Part shown: piece after piece, positions 57,657 to 64,000 of the stretch
How positions within the stretch are numbered: position 1 is the stretch's first letter
Layout of the letters: the number at the start of each line of letters is the position of its first letter
Assembly: GCA_001931875.2 (NCBI GenBank)
Contig: MSJH02000817.1
Coordinates: 62,001 to 126,000 of the forward strand
Origin: Byssochlamys sp. IMV 00236
Lineage: Eukaryota; Ascomycota; Eurotiomycetes; Eurotiales; Thermoascaceae
Reading direction: 5' to 3'
DNA length: 64,000 nt
The notes under the pieces: model-generated
What the model was told of the DNA's origin: nothing
Seen by the model: only the letters and a program-made list of their open reading frames with translations
Databases searched by the model: none
Position numbers and translations under genes: made by a program

Positions 57657-59191
57657 CTAGTAGGCGCCAGCACCAACAAGGTTTCTCTTCATGGGTGGCG
57701 GTGGTGGCGGAGGCTTCTTTGCACGGGAAGGCGGCGGTGGAGGTGGTCCCTTCTTAATGATGCCAGCGCCGTTCAACGTCGTAGAGCTGGGATTGCGAGA
57801 CATGACGCTTCCATGTGATGCGGCTGGGGAGGTAGACAGAGGACTTGTGGTACTGTACGAGCCAGCCTCGTCTGCCGAATCCGCGTAGGGATCAACATAG
57901 ACCTTGCTAACGGGGCGCAGCGAGGAGCGGGTTGAGCGGATGGCTGTGTTGTCGTTGATTACCCGGGACATCCGAGCAGGCGACTGATCTCCCTGCAGCT
58001 GTGTGGGCCCTTCGAAAGAAGGCGTGGAAGAGTAAACAGGCCTCTGGTATGCGTAGTCGGTCGAGTAAGAGTCATTGGGCGATTCCATCACGCTGTTGGA
58101 AGATGGCGTTCCCATCGATCTGAGAGACGGACGGTGTGTCTGGAGCACAGGTTCCTCTTCCACCGGTTCATACCTTTCCTGGTACGAATGCGCTGTATTC
58201 GCGCGCGGGCGTCCAGGGCGACGGCCTCCGGGGTTTGGTGCTCGACCTTGACTATTTGGAAGTCAGCATTATTATAGAACGCCTTGTAGAGATAAAACTG
58301 CACTTACCTAGCCGGCCAATCGTTCCGCAGTTGCAGGAGCGCTTCGCGACACCGCTCATGGTACTCCAGCTCAGCATCCATGAATGCGGTGAGGTCTGCC
58401 ACGCTCTCGGGCTCGGATTCTTTGATGTCCAGCATTCTGCGATAGACATCATCGCTGGCTTCTTCATATTTAACCTTCTGTGTACGCAGTTCTTCCTCGA
58501 CGCGGAAGTCCTCTTTCTTCGCCTTCTGCATCTTCGCGAGGGAGGCGTCGTACGCCAGTCGCCGTGTGTCAAGCTTCTTACGAGCATTCTGTATTTCCCG
58601 AATCTGTCAGTCCCCAGACCCAGAGTAATCAAACTTCATCGACGTCACATACATGGTACTCTTTCATCTGTGTCAGTGACCGTTCCAACGACTCCAGCCA
58701 GGTGGATGTGGCCTGCGCAATGTAGCTCTCCTCGATACGGGCTATCCGTTCCTGTGTCCGTCCGAACACTAGATAAGAACTTTGTCAGAATCACGGGTTC
58801 ATGAGAAGGGAGCTTATGGCGAGTCGTTAAGATTCTTACAGCTCAAGCACTGTCCAAACTCCGAGTACATGTCAAAGTCGCCTCCATGGGCGACCATACT
58901 GCCACCCATATATCCGATAGGCAAGTTTCTCTCCTTGTCATCGCCTTCGCTTCGTTTCGAGATAGCTTTGACATAGACGGTCATGGCCTTGTGCATGCGC
59001 TCCAATCCTTTTCTGAGTGTCAGCGCTGTAGACCCCTAGGCGTATTCAATATGCGCCCTCATACCTTCTTGTCTCACAGCCATTTCTGTCTCGAGAGCTT
59101 TGAAATCATCCGAGAGGTTGGTCTTAGCCTCTCCGCCCATCTTCTCGCCCGCCCATTGCTTGAAGCGGTCCAACTTCTTGTTGACAATCAT
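57657..59191 (-). CDS. Endophilin-type BAR domain protein with proline-rich tail
   Basis: A five- to six-exon gene from the ATG at 59191. Residues 1-250 are helical and charged: MIVNKKLDRFKQWAGERMG, then MERMHKAMTVYVKAISKR, the SLTQMKEYQNARKKLDTRRLAYDA segment and EYHERCREALLQLRNDW. This is the N-BAR/endophilin pattern for binding curved membranes. The roughly 170-residue tail is Ser/Thr-rich and ends in two polyproline runs (PPPPPPSR and PPPPPPPMKR), likely SH3 ligands. It resembles the S. pombe Mug137 type of BAR adaptor, a role in endocytosis or membrane traffic being the likely one. There is no SH3 domain of its own. Confidence 0.82.
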
Positions 59192-60834
59192 TGTGTATGG
59201 CTGGTGTTATGGAATTGCCCTCTAGCGGCACTGATGAGGAACGCAGTCGCAATGGGCAATCGTAGAATCAAGCGATGCGAAACGTCTGTCGAGAATACAC
59301 TTGTTCAGGCCAAGTGAAAATAATAATAATAATACTGCTTCAATCTGTCCAGTTGGCTTTAGGGAAGACCAGGTGTCGCGTGGTTGCGAGATCTGGCAGT
59401 ATGGCTGCTTCAAGCAGCGCAAACGAGCGGTATTGTTTGGTTGGATGGATGAGTGAGGAATGTCTTAGTGATGGGACAATGAGAGTCTAAACAATCTCAT
59501 TACCATCAACAAAAAAGTATTTATGGGATCCAAGAGACTGAGAGAGCGACAATAGCTCGCGACAAAAGACTACGCTAGCATTCAGAGGGAGTATCCGCAG
59601 GTTTAATAAGTGGCTGTGGTTCCCTTGGGGATTTGGCTTTGACTTCGAGGAATGGCACGCAACCGAGACAAGACGACATCCCCAATCAGGAGCTGTCGCG
59701 ATCATGATGTGCACCCGGGCCTGGAAGGATACGACGCTTGGGGAGGTGCGCCACACGGGACACAGAGCGATCTTTCCTGCCAGCAGGAATCCCCCTTCTT
59801 CCCTGCCAAGCGGATGGCCGTGGGGTTTTTACTCCCTGTCGGAAGAGCTGGAGAAAGAGGGCGCGTGCTGGCATTGCTGAGCAGCTCGTTCGATGGAGGT
59901 GGGGTGACGAAGATGAGGATAGCGCCTGTACCTGAAACCCGGCAGAGGATGTTAGCCAACCGTCGCAGACTCTAATCATCATTTAATCAACCGCCACCAG
60001 AATGATCCCAACCGGGCAAAAGAAAGACGTTGACACGCGTTCATGGGCCGTCGGTGGACCCTGGCTCCAATGTTCCCCCCAAGAAGCCTCTGGAGGTCTC
60101 TCTCTCTTACCACGGATCGCCAGCTATTTACAGAAACCGCTAATGGTGCTAGTTGAATGGTTATCCAAACTCCAGAGGGCCCTGAAGTTTTAACTCCATT
60201 CAACTTTGTGAGACTCGACTCGGCGCCTTCTGAAACAGCATGTGTGCGTGGGAATTTAGAGCCAACGGGCGCTAACATCTTATCGAAAACCTAAGGCTGT
60301 TGGTGGTGCCGTAGAACTTTCAGAACCGGCCGATTTTAGAACGTCTGGGTCTCGCTGAAGTTCAGAACTCCCACTGATACACTGCGGAGGCCATCCATGC
60401 ATGCACAGCCCCCCAGGTGCAGATCGAGCAGTGGATTAGTCTAAGGAGAAATCTACTCCGTATGTGAGTAGGCCTACTAGGCCATGATGAAGGGTAAGAT
60501 CGGGTCCAGAATCCAGATACTCTAGGCCTAGAGTGGTGGCTATCCGTACCATATGCACACGAACACACACCGCATGGTGCTCGTTAAGTCGCACAAATAC
60601 CGTATATAGACCAGCTTAACTATTGTTTTCAAACATAATCGATATTATTCTGTAGAGGAATAATATGTATTAGTATCCAGAGGTCCGGGTCCCTTCTCAA
60701 CAGGATGAACTCGACTGCGACAGGGATTACGCAGGCCGGTGGGAGATCTGGCCGATCGTCGAGAATCCCTTGTGTCATCTCGGGGAAATTGAAGGTCCAG
60801 CAACGTACGGAGTATCTAGATAGATCGTGCGCAA
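59192..60834. other. Intergenic, no gene supported
   Basis: 1.6 kb between the BAR-protein start and the 3' end of the Ada-type gene. Several overlapping short frames (59652-59982) run in opposite directions with no domain. A dinucleotide/trinucleotide AAT run is at 59319-59332. Confidence 0.5.
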
Positions 60835-61809
60835 TCATGTCTGATACATCGAGTCTTCTAAAAACTCGAATATATCTAGCTCCTGCCGTGATCCTACCGC
60901 ACTAACAGCATCACCGGAATGGCTGACAGATTCCGCGGCAGGACAGTTGCTGCCCGTTCCAACGATCATCTGGGTTGTCTCAGGAATGTCTATGACAGGC
61001 GGCCACAGACCGTTTAGGAAGTCCCATCCTAATCTGGAGTCCTCCGCACTCATGATGGGATCAAAGTCAAACATGTTCCAATCTATCTCATTATCGAGGG
61101 TCACATCCGTCCCGTGGCCCACGTTATGAACAAGATCAATCCCTTCGCCATTCTCTAATGGACGAACCCTGCCGTGGTCATTACTCATCATTTCAGTCCC
61201 TGGCGGCTCCTTCTCGACTCGAGTATATCTTTTGTGGATATTCATCGCGTACTGACCAGGTGTGACGCCAACGTACTTCTTGAACACGCGGTGAAAGTGA
61301 CTAGGAGAAAGCTTAGCCTCCGCTGCCAGTTTGCAGAGCGTCAGCTTCTCCCCTGAGTCGCACGTGGAGGAAATCGTCTCACACGCCTTCTGCACAGACA
61401 TAATGTGTGGGTCAACGCGCACATGGAGTCGCGGACAGCACCGTTTACACGGTCTGTAGCCAGCTGCCTCGGCTTGTATGGGAGAATCGTAGAACTCGAC
61501 GTTTGCTCGACGGGCCAGCCGTGCAGGACAGGATGGTCGACAGTAGATACGAGTCGTGCGAACGCCGTAGACGAAGGTGTGCACGGTGCTGTCTCGATTG
61601 ACAATTGCCTGCCAGCGCGCTGATGCTGTCGAGGGTGAATGGGCAGATAGGCGGGGCAGCCGTGGAAGAGGTGCCTTTTCAACACCTGCGTCTTCATTGT
61701 GAATCATGCTCAGATAATCCTTCTTTTCTTGAATCAAATAATCGAGAAAAGAGATATAACTGTTGGCAAGAAGAGATAACAGGCATCTCGCAATATATGA
61801 TTCCTGCAC
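60835..61809 (-). CDS. Ada-type zinc-binding/AraC helix-turn-helix regulator without alkyltransferase domain
   Basis: A single frame of up to 324 residues. From about residue 60: RWQAIVNRD, then YCRPSCPAR and PCKRCCP. These four cysteines match the zinc site of the N-terminal domain of bacterial Ada, whose first cysteine accepts methyl groups from DNA phosphotriesters. An AraC-type HTH follows (KLAAEAKLSPSHFHRVFKKYVGVTPGQY). The O6-methylguanine methyltransferase domain of E. coli Ada is absent. In its place is an acidic, aromatic C-terminus (NEIDWNMFDFDPIM; DIFEFLEDSM) like a eukaryotic activation domain. Ada-AraC proteins occur in ascomycetes and probably trace to old bacterial transfer. 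The start is uncertain: Met codons at 61809 or about 61707 are possible. Role proposed: alkylation-damage response. Confidence 0.82.
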   Translation of the reverse strand: MQESYIARCLLSLLANSYISFLDYLIQEKKDYLSMIHNEDAGVEKAPLPRLPRLSAHSPSTASARWQAIVNRDSTVHTFVYGVRTTRIYCRPSCPARLARRANVEFYDSPIQAEAAGYRPCKRCCPRLHVRVDPHIMSVQKACETISSTCDSGEKLTLCKLAAEAKLSPSHFHRVFKKYVGVTPGQYAMNIHKRYTRVEKEPPGTEMMSNDHGRVRPLENGEGIDLVHNVGHGTDVTLDNEIDWNMFDFDPIMSAEDSRLGWDFLNGLWPPVIDIPETTQMIVGTGSNCPAAESVSHSGDAVSAVGSRQELDIFEFLEDSMYQT

Positions 61810-63465
61810 AACGCCTCCGTAGCGCTAAATCCCCATTTGAGAACTCTGATTGGTCACTTTGGCGGCAAGATCGATTGAGCGTTGAACGCATGGATCAGTG
61901 GCACTCGAATGCAAGGTCGCTTTCCTCCGTGCAGATATTATCATCTTGATCTATCAAATTTCTACTTGTTTTGTTGATTGGACTTGGTGGGATGGTGGAA
62001 CTCTGATCTTTATTGCGCGATGATGCTACGCCAGCACAGGCGCTATATATATATATACATATTCAAACATGAGGAAAACATTGCCCTAAGTGATGTCAAT
62101 GATAACCATGCAAGCAATACTGAAAACAACATACGACAGAAGAGAAAGAACATTATATCCAAAAACAGAAATTGATCCTTAGCAAGTCTGGCATGTGGTT
62201 GTTCCCGGACATGAGCCCTTTCGCAAGGGCGAAAATAGAATATCAAATATGTCGGCTCACAAAGCGTACGTCTAGGTGATCTGTCGATTATCCATTCCCA
62301 GCAGGTTTCTTGATATCATAATCATAGGATAGAACCTACTAAATCACCAGATTCTTTGTATGATACAAAGATAAATATGGATTCGAAAGCCTCCCTAGAA
62401 CTAGAAGCAAGCGAGCAATCCAAGGTGGTTTGAATCAGACTGTACAATTCAGGATTCGACAAAACAAGCAATGGAGATTCGATGAACAAGAAAGAAAGAC
62501 AAAATGCTAGTTGGTCAACCCCTAACCTGCATTACGTGATAATAACAGTAGTAGCTCGCGTGTCTATGATTTCTACCACCAATGCAATGTCACTCCGCAC
62601 ATTTGTAATCGATTGAACATATTGGACAGTACTATAGTCTATCAGCCTTTCTTCCCAAAGCTTCGTGATTGCTGAGTTGCTCAGCATTTCTGCGCTAACC
62701 ACTATTCGGAGCCATAGATCGTCTCCAGGGCTATCGTCTCGGTCCCCCGAGTAGAACGAGGACTCAGCTGACATGGGTTCAAAAATAACCAATCAGAGGA
62801 ATCTGCTGGCTATTGTCTCTAATATATCGCCGAGTGCTAGCGAAGGGATAAGTCTGTCGCCCATTGTTCCAATTGATTATCTCGTTGGATGGAAGGAATC
62901 ACCGATTGAACATGTATATCAAAATCCTAAATCCCCTCACGAGGAAATCAAGCTCATTCGCTAACTGGATCAATTAGGTCCAGAGGGATGTTGCGACAGG
63001 TACAATATGCCAGGGATTTACAGCCGTTTTACATTGTCCAACTCTAGCAGGATATGGAACACAAGCAGGAAGTTCCACTACCCATTGCGTCTATAATCGC
63101 TGCTACATTATCAATAACGGTGCCCCGGATAAGTCGTAAGCATCAAGAGATGCATTGTGACTAACAGCGTGCCACGTTCTGCGTGAAGGAGGCCTCGACC
63201 GAGTCGTTGGCGAGAATCAGAACAAAGACGAATCGACGAGACCGATCCAGCCGATCCAGAGAAGCATGGGATCAAAACCTTGGTGAAACGAATTCGTGAC
63301 GAATAACCGACTTTATCATTGACATTGATGAAAAATTTTTAGCCACATATTTGATTGCTCACTAAGGACGCGTGGGTAGCTGTCCACAGTCGCCTAAGTA
63401 CATATGCTTCGTAGCAGAAGAGCATTTTCAACCCGTCACAAAACAAACTCCACACCATATCAGGT
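61810..63465. other. Intergenic, no gene supported
   Basis: 1.65 kb between the Ada-type gene and uL2. A (TA)n run lies at 62045-62057. A frame at 62532-62792 (-), 86 codons, is the only one of note and has no secure domain. Confidence 0.5.
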
Positions 63466-64000
63466 TTAATCCTTGGTCTTCTGGGTACCACGGAGCAGAC
63501 CGGTTCTCCGGGCAGCGATAAGACCGGCCTTTTGACCGTGGGCGGCGTAGCGGGAGATGGTCGAGGCCTTACCAATGTGCTGGTGGTTACCACCACCGTG
63601 AGGCTGTAAAAGAAAAGGTGGTTAGATACCCATAGCCTGCCTGAAAGGGAATCGAGGAAACTTACGTGATCGACGGGGTTCATGGCAACACCACGAGTCT
63701 TGGGCCAGCTGTTGCGCTTGACAGCGAACTTGTGCTTGGCACGAGAGGCCTCTGTCAACGGATATTAGTCCCAATCCCACTGCCATTTTTCCTTATAACA
63801 TAGGGAGAAAAACGTACTCAGCAGAGGCTTGTCGGTACGACCACCACCAGCAACGATACCGATCATACCACGAGCATCGCTCTTGATGACCTTCTTGGCA
63901 CCAGAAGGAAGCTTGACACGGGTCTTGCCATCCTCAGGGTTGTGACCAATGACGGTAACGTAGTTACCAGAGGTACGGCCGAGAGCACCTCGGTCACCGA
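63466..64000 (-). CDS. rpl8: 60S ribosomal protein uL2 (L2/L8), 3' part only
   Basis: The gene runs off the right edge. Three exons are visible, joined at about 63820/63752 and 63665/63605 with GTACGT and GTAAGT donors, frames checked. The translation reads [24 protein letters not shown], then [20 protein letters not shown], then [19 protein letters not shown]. The last segment is the universally conserved uL2 loop at the peptidyl-transferase centre, here split by an intron after the aspartate-histidine. The protein ends in [10 protein letters not shown]. The missing part lies upstream, beyond 64000. Confidence 0.95.

Noticed and set aside
59652..59982. Overlapping opposite frames of about 100 codons
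   Set aside because: They overlap each other on both strands, have biased composition and no homology I recognise.
62532..62792. 86-codon minus-strand frame with a faint BTB-like segment (RIVVSAEML)
   Set aside because: Too short, with no supporting second motif or splice partner. It could be a relic but cannot be supported.

Overview
The window is a piece of an ascomycete genome, almost certainly Eurotiales and most likely Aspergillus. The evidence is short GT-AG introns with CTAAC/CTGAC-type branch points, Zn2Cys6 and NACHT-type genes, a dispersed 5S rRNA gene, and a housekeeping set (5-aminolevulinate synthase, Pex3, Atg101, Yop1/DP1, RSC-type Snf2 ATPase, uL2 ribosomal protein). There is one 45-base assembly gap (20436-20480).

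Layout. 1-2.2 kb: hemA. 2.8-5.0 kb: an ACS-family MFS transporter. 6.1-44.9 kb: a secondary-metabolite gene cluster. 45.3-64 kb: conserved housekeeping genes (pex3, atg101, yop1, snf21/sth1, an endophilin-type BAR protein), an Ada/AraC-type zinc regulator, and the 3' part of the uL2 gene at the right edge.

The cluster holds a 3,899-residue PKS-NRPS, an NmrA-like oxidoreductase, a Zn2Cys6 regulator, an FAD monooxygenase, an aspartic-protease-like protein that has lost both DTG motifs, a free thioesterase, a P450, an MCT-type transporter and a secreted BBE-type FAD oxidase. This combination matches the pyranonigrin (pyn) pathway described from A. niger: PynA builds a polyenyl-seryl chain, PynI releases it as a tetramic acid, PynG and PynD make the fused gamma-pyrone, PynH forms the exo-methylene, and PynE and PynB interconvert methyl and exo-methylene forms. 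The methyltransferase PynC of that pathway is not visible here. An F-box gene, a nucleoside-phosphorylase/NACHT (NLR-like) gene and a 5S rRNA gene lie in the middle of the cluster and split it in two.

The most interesting signal is regulatory. Palindromic CCG-N8-CGG sites occur in all five promoter regions that serve the biosynthetic enzymes (seven sites), while I saw none in the housekeeping intergenic regions I read. This suggests the operator of the pathway regulator. Gene models were spliced by eye; exon boundaries are given where I checked frame and splice signals. Pathway roles are by analogy to the published pyn cluster, recalled from memory and not searched.
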